From: Bemisia tabaci
Lineage: Eukaryota > Arthropoda > Insecta > Hemiptera > Aleyrodidae
Direction of reading: 5' to 3'
Assembly: GCF_918797505.1 (NCBI RefSeq)
Contig: NC_092800.1
Location: 27,233,577-27,297,576 of the forward strand
Length of the DNA: 64,000 nucleotides
The notes below the pieces were generated by a model. It had not been told where the DNA came from and made no database searches. It saw only the letters and a program-made list of their open reading frames with translations. Shown in pieces: positions 1 to 10,209 of the stretch. The translations under genes were made by a program, and so were the position numbers. The stretch's first letter is position 1. Each line of letters opens with the position of its first letter.

Positions 1-515
1 TTACTTTTTCTCATGCGCTTGATGCTCTAGTGACAGTCGACACTCAGCGAAGGTAAATGAGTGTGAGTGGGTCAGTTCCCTCAGTCACTGATCTAAGTTA
101 CTGAGTTAAACAGCTTTTTTTCTGTTATAGCAACACGCAAGAGAACTTTTTTATAAACAAACGTGCAAGGATTGGTTGCTCGAATTAGAAAAAGAATATT
201 GTGTAATCAACGTGACAACTCTCTCTTTGAGGAGGGCTCCAAACAGGAAATACGGTAGCGGTGCAGAAAATGGATAGACTCGAGAGAGCAGACAACACGT
301 AAGAGTTAAGCATCTCGGAGGAAATACGGGACGATATACCCGCGTGAGGGGACGGAGACGCCTCCGCGCCGCGGTCGGCCGCAACACGCAACACGCCAGG
401 CCACAGCCGGCTGCCGAGTTGCCAGGGGAGTACACACGATATCATTTTCTATGCTGCCACGCTAGGCGAAAACGTCATAATTAAATACAAGCGTTGTCTT
501 ATTTGGGCGTATCTG
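1..515. other. Unassigned flank, GC-rich island
   Basis: No gene was recognised. Positions 340-430 form a GC-rich patch inside AT-rich DNA. The open frames here are short, Cys/Arg/Leu-rich and unlike any known family, so I treat them as chance. Confidence 0.4.
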
Positions 516-873
516 TATCAAACATATTTATGTGCAGGTGAGAAACATGGGGTGTGCTCGTCAATGCTCTGGCCGCAAGAGTGAATGAGAAAAATAAAGC
601 GCCAGTGACGTCAACGGAGATGGATGTCGTCGTCGCGGCTCCTCGTGGTGCTCGTAGTGGTCATTAACTCATGAGCCCTGTCCGCAACGCTCTCGTGCCA
701 TACCTGCGGCTCATATACCTCGCATTCAGTTGGCACATAGCTCTCTATGCTGAATTTAAAATCCCGCTTTTCCAATTCTTCAAAAGGAATCACGCCCACT
801 TTTACATTATCTCTTATGCAGCTTCCTAGAGCACACCCCATATTTCTCACCTGCAAATAGTTCTGTTTGATAG
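516..873. repeat. Segment bounded by ~44-bp inverted repeats
   Basis: Positions 516-561 and 830-873 are near-identical inverted copies sharing the core GCAGGTGAGAAA followed by TGGGGTGTGCTC. They enclose about 270 bp. It may be a small terminal-inverted-repeat element or two inverted fragments of an older repeat. No clear target duplication was seen. The right arm abuts the CACTGGG element starting at 876. Confidence 0.5.
611..841 (-). CDS. Questionable 76-aa reading frame starting MGCALGSC
   Basis: The frame starts at an ATG in good context (GAAATATGG) inside the right inverted repeat and ends with TGA at 611-613. The product is acidic and polar and begins MGCALGSC, which resembles a myristoylation/palmitoylation start. 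No family is recognised. The frame also continues upstream into repeat DNA, so either a terminal exon (a TTTGCAG acceptor-like site lies just upstream) or pure chance is possible. Position inside a repeat argues against a host gene. Confidence 0.12.
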   Translation of the reverse strand: MGCALGSCIRDNVKVGVIPFEELEKRDFKFSIESYVPTECEVYEPQVWHESVADRAHELMTTTSTTRSRDDDIHLR

Positions 874-875
874 AA

Positions 876-1503
876 CACTGGGAAAAAAACACATTGGATC
901 TAAAGACCGGACTCTTGAAAACATTGACAGGAAAAAATACTCTTGATTCAATCAGATTTTTGCTTAAATCAAAAGGAAATCCGCTCAAATCAAGAGGCTT
1001 GGTTATTGATTTAAGCAAAAATCCGATTGAATCAAGAGTTTCTCGCAAGCTAAAATTTGAATTCAAAATATGCTCATATTCCATGCTATTGTGGATATTA
1101 AACTTACTTAAAACAAAAATGATTATGAAGTACCGCGGATTACGTGCAGTAGGGTCCACAAGGGCTTAAAGTTTTTCAAACTTGATGATTAGCCCATCGT
1201 ATTTGTTTGTTTTTGAGCATATTACAGAAAGTTGTAACACAATATTGTAAGTATAAGAAGTTTAGGTAAAAATTACTCACTGAATTACTTGCTTGATTTA
1301 ACCTTTCTCATTACGAAAAAATACATAAAGATCGGTATCAAAAATGTAGCAAAAGTTGCGGTTTTCGGAGATAATAACCAAGCCTCTTGATTTGAGCGTA
1401 TTTCCTTTTGATTTAAGCAAAAATCTGATTGAATCAAGAGTATTTTTTCTTGTCGATGTTTTTAAGAGTCTGGACTCTAGATCCAATGTGTTTTTTTCCA
1501 AAG
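876..1503. mobile_element. CACTG-terminal element, TTGATTTAAGC family
   Basis: The left end is CACTGGGAAAAAAA then ACACATTGG, and the right end is CCAATGTG followed by a T-run. The interior repeats TTGATTTAAGC-type motifs in both orientations. The same termini flank 23820-27983. The right terminal CAGTG appears lost, and about 370 bp of foreign sequence splits the element. The ends suggest a non-autonomous CACTA/Mirage/Chapaev-type element. Confidence 0.6.
1060..1376 (+). repeat. Inverted duplicate, copy 1
   Basis: This segment is present again in opposite orientation at 2485-2799, with small indels and substitutions over about 300 bp. It includes shared landmarks such as GTACCGCGGATTACGTGCAG-like sequence and GATCGGTATCAAAAATG. 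Copy 1 lies inside the CACTGGG element. No protein match was recognised. Confidence 0.7.
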
Positions 1504-1770
1504 GAAATACGTCCATTTCCCTCAACAAATTAAGAATTTTCTAAAAGACTGGCGGACTTTTTCTTCGAATTTTTCCAAGTATTTTTTTCCGCAATTAATG
1601 TGGCGTATCTAAGAATTTGACAGAACATTACTCACAATATCTCTCAAAAATATGTATTTCACTATGGGACATTTGGCAACCTCTGAGTGGTCGTGTGGTG
1701 TATCTTCTAGCACAGTGGTGGAGGCAGGTCGCCGCCCCGGCGACACGACGGAAAATCCGGCATGGACGAT
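1504..1770. other. Unassigned
   Basis: Nothing recognisable in this mostly AT-rich spacer between two repeats. Confidence 0.4.
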
Positions 1771-1897
1771 AACTCGTCTCCCGGCTGATAAAAGGACGTA
1801 AGACCATGATGAGATGAGCCCGGAAAATCATTCAATTGATGGGATGACAGGGTCCATTGCAGAATGTAGTTATGTGCTTACATCAGAAGGGCGACGA
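1771..1897. repeat. Short GC-rich inverted-repeat element, copy 1
   Basis: The segment carries CTCCCGGCTGATAAAAGGACGTAAG near its left end and TTATGTGCTTACATCAGAAGGGC near the right, with a central GATGAGCCCGGAAAA. The same arrangement, better preserved, occurs at 5821-5943. It is likely a degenerate MITE. Boundaries are approximate. Confidence 0.45.
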
Positions 1898-2484
1898 ACT
1901 ATCACCCCGGTCTTGGCCCTTGTCAGCCGCTCTTAGCACCCACACCCACTCAAGATAATGTAGGTATTTTAATTCACGCTTTTAGCGACGGGGCGACAAA
2001 TTTCTCGGCGTTGAATATCAGGGCGAATTTACGCTGAGTACCTTCCTCTGAGAGCACGGAAAAGAGGTGGAAGACGATGTCGCGAATTTCGTGCTCATAA
2101 AATATTGTGCATTACAATGCATTTCACACCCTGTAGAATCTTGGTTACTAAAGTTTTAGCGCAGTGAGAGGCTGAGAGCCAGTTATTTTTCACCAAAGGA
2201 GGGTGCATTGTCAAACGGCCTTAAGGAAAATATACCTTTTTGGGAGGACGCTGATAATTCTAAGTCATAATCCAAAAATTTAAAAGTAGTGGGCTCCCTT
2301 AAAGATTATTGGTTGCTAATGCCCGAACAACCTTTAAGCTCGGTTTGGTGGATCTCGATAAATTATTCGAACGAAAAACAGTGATGGAACGAGTCAGAAG
2401 GTAAATGGAAATGACACATAAAATTCTACTCTTCAAAATAACAGGCTCAAATACTATTTTTTCAAATTTTCGACGAATGCTCCA
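1898..2484. other. Unassigned
   Basis: No gene or repeat family was identified. Short open frames on both strands are chance-like. Confidence 0.4.
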
Positions 2485-2799
2485 ACTTATCTCCAAAAAC
2501 CAACTTTTGCTACATTTTTGATACCGATCTTCATGTATTTTTTTCGCAATGAGAAAGGTTAAGACAAGTAAGCAATTCATTGAATAATTTTACCTAAATT
2601 TTTTATACTTACAATATCGTGTTACAACTTTCTGTAATATGCTCAAAAACAAACAAATATGATGGGCTGAACATCAAGTTTGAAAAACTTTAACTCCTCG
2701 CGGATCCTACTGCACGTAATCCGCGGTACTTCATAATCATTTTTGTTTTAAGTAAGTTTAATTTCCACAATAGCATGGCACATGAGCATTTTTTGAAAA
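2485..2799 (-). repeat. Inverted duplicate, copy 2
   Basis: Reverse-complement match to 1060-1376, spanning from CTTATCTCC to TGAGCATTTTTTGAAA. It is not flanked by recognisable CACTG termini here, so it is either an independent copy of the inserted sequence or a remnant. Confidence 0.7.
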
Positions 2800-3169
2800 T
2801 AAATGTTTGCTTGCGACACCTCCAAAAATCCTATACATTCCACCAAAGTTGTCAAAGACAGGTTCAGTCTTAAAAGAGGAGTTTTTCGTCGTCTCCCATT
2901 CAACACCCTTTTCTCCAACGATGCCCCCACTTCAAATCGTTATCATTCGCGACTTTTGACTTTTTCCACTTCAGTTTGACATGCCTTTTAACTTTTACTA
3001 CGAATTGACTTTAGAATTCACTTCACATTCATCAGCAACTTAAAAGAAGCTGCTCTGGTGTACCTAATTTGTAGAAACATATAACGTATAACTATTAACG
3101 TATAACATCACCACGTCATTTTGCGGCGTTCCTTCGAGAGTCTTGCGTCTTACATCTTTCACCTTAATT
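2800..3169. other. Unassigned
   Basis: No gene recognised. The last bases contain AATT, which is the target duplication of the following element. Confidence 0.4.
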
Positions 3170-3306
3170 GGACGTTTTTCTAACGGAAAATTGGACGTTA
3201 AACGGAACTATGTGCAATATGCCGCGAGCCCTGTTATACACATATTCTTATGGGTCTCAGGGCTCACGTCTTAATGCACACAGTTCCGTTTGGCAGAAAT
3301 AATTCC
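3170..3306. mobile_element. GGACG palindromic MITE, copy 1
   Basis: The element is flanked by AATT at 3166-3169 and 3307-3310. The interior carries the family's inverted halves (GGAACTATGTGCA ... TGCACACAGTTCC) around a central GAGCCC/GGGCTC. The left terminus is partly duplicated in tandem (GGACGT at 3170 and again near 3192), making this copy longer than its 122-bp relatives at 30029 and 37470. Confidence 0.75.
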
Positions 3307-3707
3307 AATTGGACGAGCGATGTGAGCTCAAGACATCAACTCAACGGAAACAGATTCTTACACACTTTTTCTGTCAAAAGAAACCCTTTCAAAAGCCAAA
3401 ACACCGCAATTTCAACGGAAACTCTGCATTCACAAGCTTTTTTGCTACCTACTGGTTTGAGTGACATTATGAAAGAGAGATCCGCAACCCACGCTTCTTT
3501 GCAAGACGTTGTTCCACTGATATAAACACGTAAATCAATTTCAATGTGAGTTCTAAAAATTATAGGGTCGTATGAACGAGAGGACCAATTTCAAAGAATC
3601 GTTATGGTCTTTCGTCAGCGTCAAGAAGAAGAGTCGAGAGAAAACGAATTTCAAAATCAAACGAATCCATGTAAACGAGTGCCGGAATGGAGCTACTCCA
3701 AGCGTGA
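3307..3707. other. Unassigned
   Basis: No feature recognised. A 91-aa frame here begins inside the preceding MITE and is not credible as a gene. Confidence 0.35.
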
Positions 3708-3786
3708 GGGGGTGTAAGGGGGGTGTGTAGAGGGGGGTGTGAAGGGGGATGTGAGGGGGATGTAAAGGGGGGTGTGAAGGGTAGGC
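3708..3786 (+). repeat. G-rich minisatellite
   Basis: Irregular repetition of a 10-13-bp unit like GGGGGTGTGAAG, all G-rich on the plus strand. Runs of four to six G at short spacing give it G-quadruplex potential. Confidence 0.7.
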
Positions 3787-4109
3787 GGCCCGAGAAATTA
3801 TGCTAAGTGCTGAGCCAATTTATTCGACAGCGCAGAATGTGAGTGAATGCTGAGTGCCCGCGTTTGCTTCCGTAAGCTTTTTCAACAAACTTTGAGATGA
3901 GTGGAAGTCGCCCTATGGTGACCGCAGAGGATGATCCGCACGGACTGAATTCACGTGAGGTCGGCGTGTCCGTTTGAATTAAAAGTTGGGATCCCGGTGG
4001 TTCCGAGTCTGTTCTTCTCTATTTAGAAGAAAATAATATAGAAGGAAAAACCCGCGTAGAAAAAACACCAATTTGAAAGTCATGAAGTAAATATCGAGTT
4101 TAATTAGGC
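3787..4109. other. Unassigned
   Basis: Mixed-composition sequence with no recognised gene or repeat. Confidence 0.35.
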
Positions 4110-4663
4110 AATGGACCACTAGACAAGGTAAGAATTTCAGCATACTGATACATGTTCCTTAACCAAAATTTTACGTAAAACACGATACGTACAACGAAAA
4201 TTACCGAAATCAATTCCTTACAAAGATATTTAATGATTCTTGATGCGTGAATTCAAACCACCCGCTCATGAAAACTCAATGCTCTGCGTGATTCACATCG
4301 CGCGCTAAACGTTATCATGACAGTCTCTACGATATAAAAATCTGGCAACCTCAATCTTGACGCTTTGGTTCAGCTGTAGCAAATTGCTTATAGTTTGGAC
4401 AACACATGGAAGGAAATGCACATCGCTCGATTGAGAGGCTTGCTGAAACCGTTGTAGTGCACGATTCGACTCACGAAGAGCTTTGAGTTTCTTGTAAGCG
4501 GACAGTTCAAATTTCTCGTAACCAATGTGAAATAAAAACGTTAGTATCTTCGTTTGTAATTTGTTTCAGTAGTTTTCGTTGCGCGAATCGTGCTCTACGT
4601 AAAATTCTGGTTAAAAAACATGTATCAGAATCCTTTAACTCGTACCTTGTCTAGTGGTACATT
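4110..4663 (+). mobile_element. 550-bp AATGGACCACTAGAC element, copy 1
   Basis: The termini are inverted: AATGGACCACTAGACAAGG at the left and CCTTGTCTAGTGGTACATT at the right, followed inward by related sequence (CTGATACATG ... CATGTATCAGA). Further copies lie at 22153-22698 (reversed) and 47981-48533 (same orientation). No transposase frame is present, so this is a non-autonomous DNA element of unassigned superfamily. Confidence 0.8.
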
Positions 4664-5375
4664 AAAACTTAAAACAGAGACAATAGTTTTAGGATCCCCA
4701 GCAACATTTAAATGCACACAGAAGAGGATTCAGTATAAGGTGACATTAAAGAAGAAGAGAATTTAGATTTCACATTCGTTGATCTGATGAACAATTTTCA
4801 TCCAAGCTAATAATGAGAAAGTTTAGGAATCAAATTCTTAATTTACGTAATCAATATTCATTTTATCGAGATAATCAGCCATGGCATTGCGTGATTTAAT
4901 GTTTTTGTATTTAATTACTTATAATAATGAAGCTTTTCGGGGCATCGTGCCCTATTTCCAGCACTTGTTATTTACAAACATGGATTTGCAATAACTAGAT
5001 GAATCAATAACATGTGCGAAAATACAACTACATACAGTTGGATTTCTTAGAATAATCATCCTTTGAATATTTAATTTAAACATTTTCTCTTCCTCCCGTT
5101 TCAATTGTTTCGTGCGTGGTTTTGATTTAAACTGTATGAAAACATGGCAAAAAATGGGTCTGAAACATTTGGATTACCCCTATTTGACCTAATTTTCGTT
5201 GCAAAAAAAAGTGATTTTTTGCGATTTGCCCAGACTTCTCAACTTGCGAACTAAATTCCCTATGAATTTGTGACGGTAGACATTTCTCGAGACATATTGT
5301 CACGTGAATAATTTCCGGCTACTTCTTTGACCGTTAACGCAACAAATTTGTCTTCAATCTTACCTTGCTATTTTT
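4664..5375. other. Unassigned AT-rich sequence
   Basis: About 700 bp of AT-rich DNA with no recognised feature. Confidence 0.4.
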
Positions 5376-5541
5376 AAAGACCTAAATACACAAATATTTT
5401 TAAAGGCGCCGTGATTGAAAGACGAAAGTCAATGGAGAGCCTGGATTTCGATCCATTGACGTCGATTTATCGAAATCCAGGCTCTCCATTGGCTTTCGTC
5501 TTTCAATCGCGGCGATTAATCGCCGGGTGTATTTAGGCCTT
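5376..5541. mobile_element. Foldback hairpin element
   Basis: Long inverted repeat with arms at about 5376-5452 and 5469-5541. The left arm has AAGACCTAAATACAC and GATTGAAAGACGAAAG; the right has their complements. Near-perfect pairing continues through GGAGAGCCTGGATTTCGAT around a loop of about 16 bp. It would fold into a strong hairpin in single-stranded DNA or RNA. Confidence 0.8.
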
Positions 5542-5599
5542 AATTTGGATTCAACATGTATTTCCTATAAAAAAACTATGCCAACTCAGGGTACTGAAG

Positions 5600-5766
5600 C
5601 AGCGGTGTCGTGGCCTACTTTGCGATACATCGATTAATCTGTCATTTAAACCGATAGAAAAGGATCAATCAACAGGATGTTCGCAACGAACACCTTAATA
5701 ATCGATTCTTTACCATAGCTTCATATGGGGGATTATCGATAATCGATCATTCACGCCTCGCCATTG
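5600..5766. mobile_element. 165-bp palindromic MITE, copy 1 (diverged)
   Basis: Shares the internal architecture of the family at 8741, 44102, 50965 and 54148: ATCGATTAAT near the start, central GTTCGCAACGAAC palindrome, CGATAATCGATCATTCACGCC near the end. The terminal CAGTGGCGTGGCG is degraded here. Confidence 0.6.
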
Positions 5767-5820
5767 GCGAAGCTGCCTGAAACCCAAAGCCGCGGCGGAA
5801 ATCATACGCATGGGTGCCCA

Positions 5821-5943
5821 GTCGTCGCCCGGTTGACAAAAGGGCATAAGTGCACATCGGGATGAGCCCGGAAAACATCATATATTATGGACGACGGGTT
5901 CATCGCAAAGTTTAGTTACGCCCTTTTGGCAGGAGGGCAACGC
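5821..5943. repeat. Short GC-rich inverted-repeat element, copy 2
   Basis: GTCGTCGCCCGGTTGACAAAAGGGC on the left pairs loosely with GCCCTTTTGGCAGGAGGGC on the right, with central GATGAGCCCGGAAAA. Related to 1771-1897. A degenerate MITE is the simplest reading. Confidence 0.5.
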
Positions 5944-6149
5944 AGTGAGCTCCTCGGCTTTCCTGCCGGTCATAATAAACGCATTTGACCAAATTACCGA
6001 TGCAGCGAATCATCGCGCTGGACTGAATGCGGCCCGCAGCATATTTCTCACCTACATTTAGCAAAATCCGTTGCCAAATTTGGCAACCGCAAATATTTTA
6101 AAGATATCATTACCGATGAAAAATTGAGCTAGAGCAAAAAGAGGAACTG

Positions 6150-6398
6150 GACCGCGTTTAACAGAGAGGAGCCAAGTCACATCAGCTGTTGCCAAATTTA
6201 ATTGGGCAATTTAATTTTTTAGATGAAAACTGTAGTGCGGATTTTCATGCAAATTTCAGTGAATTTTCTCCACAATACGAGGAAAACTCCTCATTTTTAA
6301 AGAAATCCGCACAAACGTTCTCTCGTAAAATATGAAATTGCCCAGTTAGAATTGGCAATAGCTGATGTGGCTTGGTTCTTTTCTGTTAAACGCGGTCC
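6150..6398. mobile_element. GGACCGCG MITE, copy 1
   Basis: The termini are GGACCGCGTTTAACAGA and TCTGTTAAACGCGGTCC, followed inward by paired AGTCACATCAGCTGTTGCCAA and TTGGCAATAGCTGATGTGGCT. Flanks are AACT (6146-6149) and AATT (6399-6402), a 4-bp duplication with one mismatch. A second copy is at 12761-13013. Confidence 0.8.
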
Positions 6399-6520
6399 AA
6401 TTGTTCCTCATAATAAATGGCTCAAAAATCACGATGAGCGCATCGGAAAAATCTCAAGTGCACTCCGAACATCACAATCTGCGCAAGAAATAAGCGTTTT
6501 TGCATGAACTGGGTTAGAAC

Positions 6521-6606
6521 TTCCTAACCTAACCTAACCTAACCTACTTAACCTAATATAACCTAAAGTAATTTAACCTAACCTAATCTAACCTAACCTA
6601 ATCTAA
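6521..6606. repeat. AACCTA hexamer tract
   Basis: Imperfect repetition of AACCTA, with AACTTAACC- and AATCTAACC-type variants. It is the complement-strand form of the TTAGGT array at 38360-38540. Confidence 0.85.
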
Positions 6607-7430
6607 CGGCTGGATGAATGCATCGCAGGTGGATGCAACGTCCTTAGCACATGAATGATATTCGATCGCGAAAATTCGCTTATTCAAACTTTTTTATTTC
6701 ATATTTTCGAGAATATAAGCTTTCAAAATTTCCAAATTTTGTCCAGCTTCTCCTATTGTCTCGATCCGTTGTGCACCGTCGCTCTATTTTTCGAGACTTT
6801 AATGACCTCCGAGGTCCACGATGAGCAGCATTGATCCTAGCTCCGTTTTCAGGATTACCCCAGGTAGCATCCCGGCTTACCCTATAAACGACCGGTATTA
6901 TCCACCAACACTCAGTGCGGTGATCAATAGTGATTCCCTGGATCGCAGTCAAGTAGAACGAGTAAGAAAACCGCTCCCACTCAGATGCGATGCCCGAGTG
7001 GTACATTTTGGCAATCTCTGTTGCCGGGGGCAAAACCCCGTATTATCATAAGCTCCGTCTCCGAGACTTTCGGGATGTTTTAATTGTAGCCTTGTTTACA
7101 CAGCCCGCTCGGAGCTGGGGGCGCCGTGGAATGTAAGGCGGAAGGGGAGGTGACTCGTAAAAGCAACAAGAGGGCGCGTTGTCACGGAGTGCGTGGGAAG
7201 GGCAGCGGAAAAATGACGGGTAAGAGGTGCTTATAGCGGGGATGATGAAGTATAAATAGAGGTATATTTAAACCGTTAATTACCTTCCGCTAATACCACC
7301 TCTCGTTGGGCCGAGAAAGAATTTCACGCGGCGTTCAGATTGAATGCCCCTCACGGGAAATCTCATCCTGTAGGATGGTTTTTATCAACGCTGCAGTGGG
7401 AAAGGCGATTCAATTTTGACGTCCTTACTG
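6607..7430. other. Unassigned
   Basis: Contains a GATATTCGATCGCGAAAATTCGCTTA tract at about 6657 that resembles parts of 40250-40345 and 60023-60130. No coding feature recognised. Confidence 0.4.
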
Positions 7431-7848
7431 CACTGAAAAAAAAATTCTTGGCGTTTTTACCAAGGTCCGTTGGTACCTTTACCATCTCACTTTTTCTACC
7501 AATTATTGGTAATTTTACCAAGATAGACTGGTAAACTCTCCTAAAAACCGGTATTTTTACTGTTTTTTTTTCAGGTAAGAATACCACTTTCATTGGTAAT
7601 CAATTCCCGGTAACTTTGCCATTTTATCTCGGTAATTCTACCATAGTCAATATAAAATATTGGCGCTTTTACCAAGGTCCAGTAAAATTACCGAGAAAAG
7701 TTCAATAATTTTACCGAGATTTCTAGGTAAAATAACCAATTCCATAAATGGTAATTTTACCAAGAAAAAACTGGTATCAAATAGAACCCTGAATTCTTGG
7801 TAATTTCACCCTTTTATTAGTAAATACACCGAGATTTTTTTTCCAGTG
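7431..7848 (+). mobile_element. CACTG-terminal element, GGTAA-motif family, copy 1
   Basis: The ends are CACTGAAAAAAAA and the complementary TTTTTTTCCAGTG, flanked by TG at 7429-7430 and 7849-7850. The interior is an array of GGTAATTTTACC, TTGGTAAAA and TACCAAGG variants in both orientations. A reversed second copy lies at 16638-17051. No transposase frame is present. Termini, 2-bp duplication and reiterated interior motifs fit a non-autonomous CACTA-like element. Confidence 0.8.
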
Positions 7849-8740
7849 TGGTCTCCGTGTGCACTGATTTAGATGCGTATTTATGATAGAGATATTGATA
7901 TTGATTATTTTTATATTCAGCCTTAAAAATATTGTTTTTAAATATGTCGTGGGTGAAACTGGAAAAATGCCTTCTCGGTGCCGGTGTTTCAAAATCTCCG
8001 CTTCCATAATCATTTTATCAAGCGGGACCAAACCAAAATCTTCTTCTCCTTCTTCTTCTAACGACTAGGGCATAGCCCTGTTTGTCAGGTCATCAAGTAA
8101 CGAGCACAAGAAACTATATACATAAGTGTTACAAATCTAAAAATCACTTAAAATAAAGGACTCGTTAAATCGAATCGACAAAAACAGCATCAAATCGTCA
8201 ATCATCCTTAGGAGAAGAGAGCCAGTTTTGTGCCTATCTCTTAGGCGGTCGTCCAGGTAACTTTTTTCCTATGGGTTGTCCGGTCCGGTCATACACATTT
8301 TCGCTAGTCTCTCTTTATTCATTCGGTCCAAACCAACAACATAGCTCGAAATTTTCCCTGAATATATTCTTTACACGGAGAAGAAAAATCACTGAAGTTC
8401 GCAAAACATGGCGTCCTGTAATTTTTCGTATGCAAAATAAAATATGGCAGAAAGTCAGCAACACCGCAAATTGAGATACGCATTTCTGCAGTTTCACCGT
8501 CCGTATTTTACTAAAAAAAAATATAAAAAATGCAACATAAAAAAAAATATTTAAAAATAAAAACGTATGAAAGTTTTAACAACTTAGATTACATCCGTTG
8601 TATGCAAACGTACATTATATTTATGAAAGTTGACTTGGCTTCATCCACAATAATATCATTATACAGGTACAGCATGACAAAATTCATCACTAATAGATTA
8701 AATTCAGACGTATGAAACCATGTTATCATCGATTTTATCG
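7849..8740. other. Unassigned AT-rich sequence
   Basis: Includes an A-rich stretch at 8510-8560. The GGTGTTTCAAAATCTCCGC tract near 7981 is a diverged version of a motif seen again near 16580, 17175 and 53190. No gene recognised. Confidence 0.4.
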
Positions 8741-8904
8741 AGTGGCGTGGCGCGCGTTGCGATGCATCGATTGTTATACCATTTAAGCCTATGGAAAAAG
8801 ATCGATAAACAGGGTGTTCGCAGCGAACGCCATAATAATCGATTTTTCACCATAGGTTTAAATGGCAGAACAATCAATACATTGCAATTCACGCCACACC
8901 ACTG
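8741..8904. mobile_element. 165-bp palindromic MITE, copy 2
   Basis: The termini are AGTGGCGTGGCG and CGCCACACCACT. The central GGTGTTCGCAGCGAACGCC is a near-palindrome flanked by CGATAA/CGATTT boxes. Flanks ATTTTATC and TTCTTATC give a possible 8-bp duplication with two mismatches. Confidence 0.75.
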
Positions 8905-8990
8905 TTCTTATCAATGACGTAACCGGAATCGGTTGACGATGAACGATATATTCATTAGTTTTCAATGTAGGAACTAAGTAGTGACCAGTT

Positions 8991-9243
8991 CTGCCGTGCT
9001 AAGGAAGAACGCCTTATGAACCTTCAGGCGTTGCTAAATTTCTCTGGATAAAACACGAATTTCTTGGTCAACCCATGAATATTTTTCTTCCAATTTTTCA
9101 GATAATTTCGCTCGCAATTCCAACGAAAAGTCCAGGAAATGTCAAAGGAAAATATTCAAAAGTTTCCTTGGAAATTAACATTTTATCGAAGGAAATTTGG
9201 CAACTCTCGAATGTTCATACGGCGTTTTTCCTTAGCACGGCAG
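8991..9243. mobile_element. CTGCCGTG MITE, copy 1
   Basis: The ends are CTGCCGTGCTAAGGAAGAAC and TTTTTCCTTAGCACGGCAG, with inner paired blocks (TTGCTAAATTTC ... GAAATTTGGCAAC). Left flank AGTT (8987-8990), right flank AGTA (9244-9247), so the two sides do not match. This copy begins the larger unit 8991-9712. Confidence 0.85.
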
Positions 9244-9647
9244 AGTAGGACCCTACCCAGTAGTAAACGATACCAGTCAGTTCACATCTGTGAAAGCGCC
9301 TTCAATTACACTGGATACTGTGCAATACCTCTGTGGTGGAATAGTTGCTCAGAGCGCCTTGAGGAGAGTCGCTTCGATTTGATGGCAAATTATTAGAGTT
9401 ACCGCTGAAATTACGCCTTAGCACGTGGGTAGTTGCACATTTCCTCATCATCGACGGTCAGATAAAAAGAAGTTAACTCTTTCTTTTTTATAGTGCTGAA
9501 TTGGCGCTGGGAGAAAAGCAGGAAAATTTGCCCATCGTCAAATTGTAATCAACTGACTGTTAATGAAAAACTCGCTTGCATAGCAAAAAAATCACAGAAT
9601 ATTTTAAACATAGTTTAAAAAGGTAAAATATAAATTACAAACTGATT
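9244..9647 (+). repeat. Duplicated cargo segment shared with 49878
   Basis: Starts AGTAGGACCCTACCCAGTAG and continues with the same roughly 400 bp that follow the MITE at 49625, up to TAAAATATAAATTACA. A shorter version is at 46439-46610. It encodes apparent frames (for example ICESAFNYTGYCA), but frame conservation was not established. Confidence 0.8.
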
Positions 9648-9712
9648 GAATTTATCAAAGGAAATTAAGCAACTCTCGAATGTTCATACGGCGTTCTTCC
9701 TCAGCACGGCAG
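9648..9712. mobile_element. CTGCCGTG MITE, right-end fragment
   Basis: Only the right terminal ~65 bp of the family: AAGCAACTCTCGAATG ... TCAGCACGGCAG. It is followed by TGTT (9713-9716). Together with the complete copy at 8991 it brackets the cargo segment. Confidence 0.75.
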
Positions 9713-9915
9713 TGTTAGCATTTGAACAAACCGAATTGAAACCACTAAAGCGAGATTCTATTACGGGCACAACTGATCCCCAAATTACCTATTTGAATAC
9801 ATAAATTAATTGATATTAACATAAATTTCTACATTAGACAAAAAAATGGTAACATGTGCGGGTGGGCGCTGTCATATGGCCCACGCTTTCAGTTGAAGTT
9901 TGAGTCATTTCGTCA

Positions 9916-10020
9916 CTCCACTAACGTGAGGGCGTATCTTGCTTTCCAAATGAGCCCTGGAAACCATAGAGTCATATGGGAGACACGGCTCATGTGAAAA
10001 TTGAGTAAGTCCTTACGTTA
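9916..10020. repeat. ACGTGAGGGCGTATC inverted-repeat element, copy 1
   Basis: Left block TAACGTGAGGGCGTATCTTG, right block GTCCTTACGTTAGAGGAG, with GAGCCC in between. Related segments occur at 10107-10209, 30411-30487 and 41403-41525. Probably a small decayed MITE family. Confidence 0.5.
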
Positions 10021-10106
10021 GAGGAGGGAGGATTTGCTTCCATGTCGGCCCCTCGTCACACTACACTTCAACATTATTCCACGCGGTCCATAAAGCGTCG
10101 CCTCTC

Positions 10107-10209
10107 TGACGTAAGAGCGTACCTCAATGTCCACGTGAACTCTATTTTACACATAAATTCACGCTTTCTGGGGCTCTTGCGGACATAGATACGCCATTCG
10201 TCAGAGAAG
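10107..10209. repeat. ACGTGAGGGCGTATC element, copy 2
   Basis: Inverted blocks TCTCTGACGTAAGAGCGTACC and GATACGCCATTCGTCAGAGA enclose TCTATTTTACAC and GGGGCTCTTG, matching the organisation of the copy at 41403. Confidence 0.5.

Noticed and set aside
9139..9396. Conserved-looking frame (ICESAFNYTGYCA...) present also at 49845-50042
   Set aside because: It starts inside the MITE and exists because the whole DNA segment is duplicated. No evidence that the frame is under selection.
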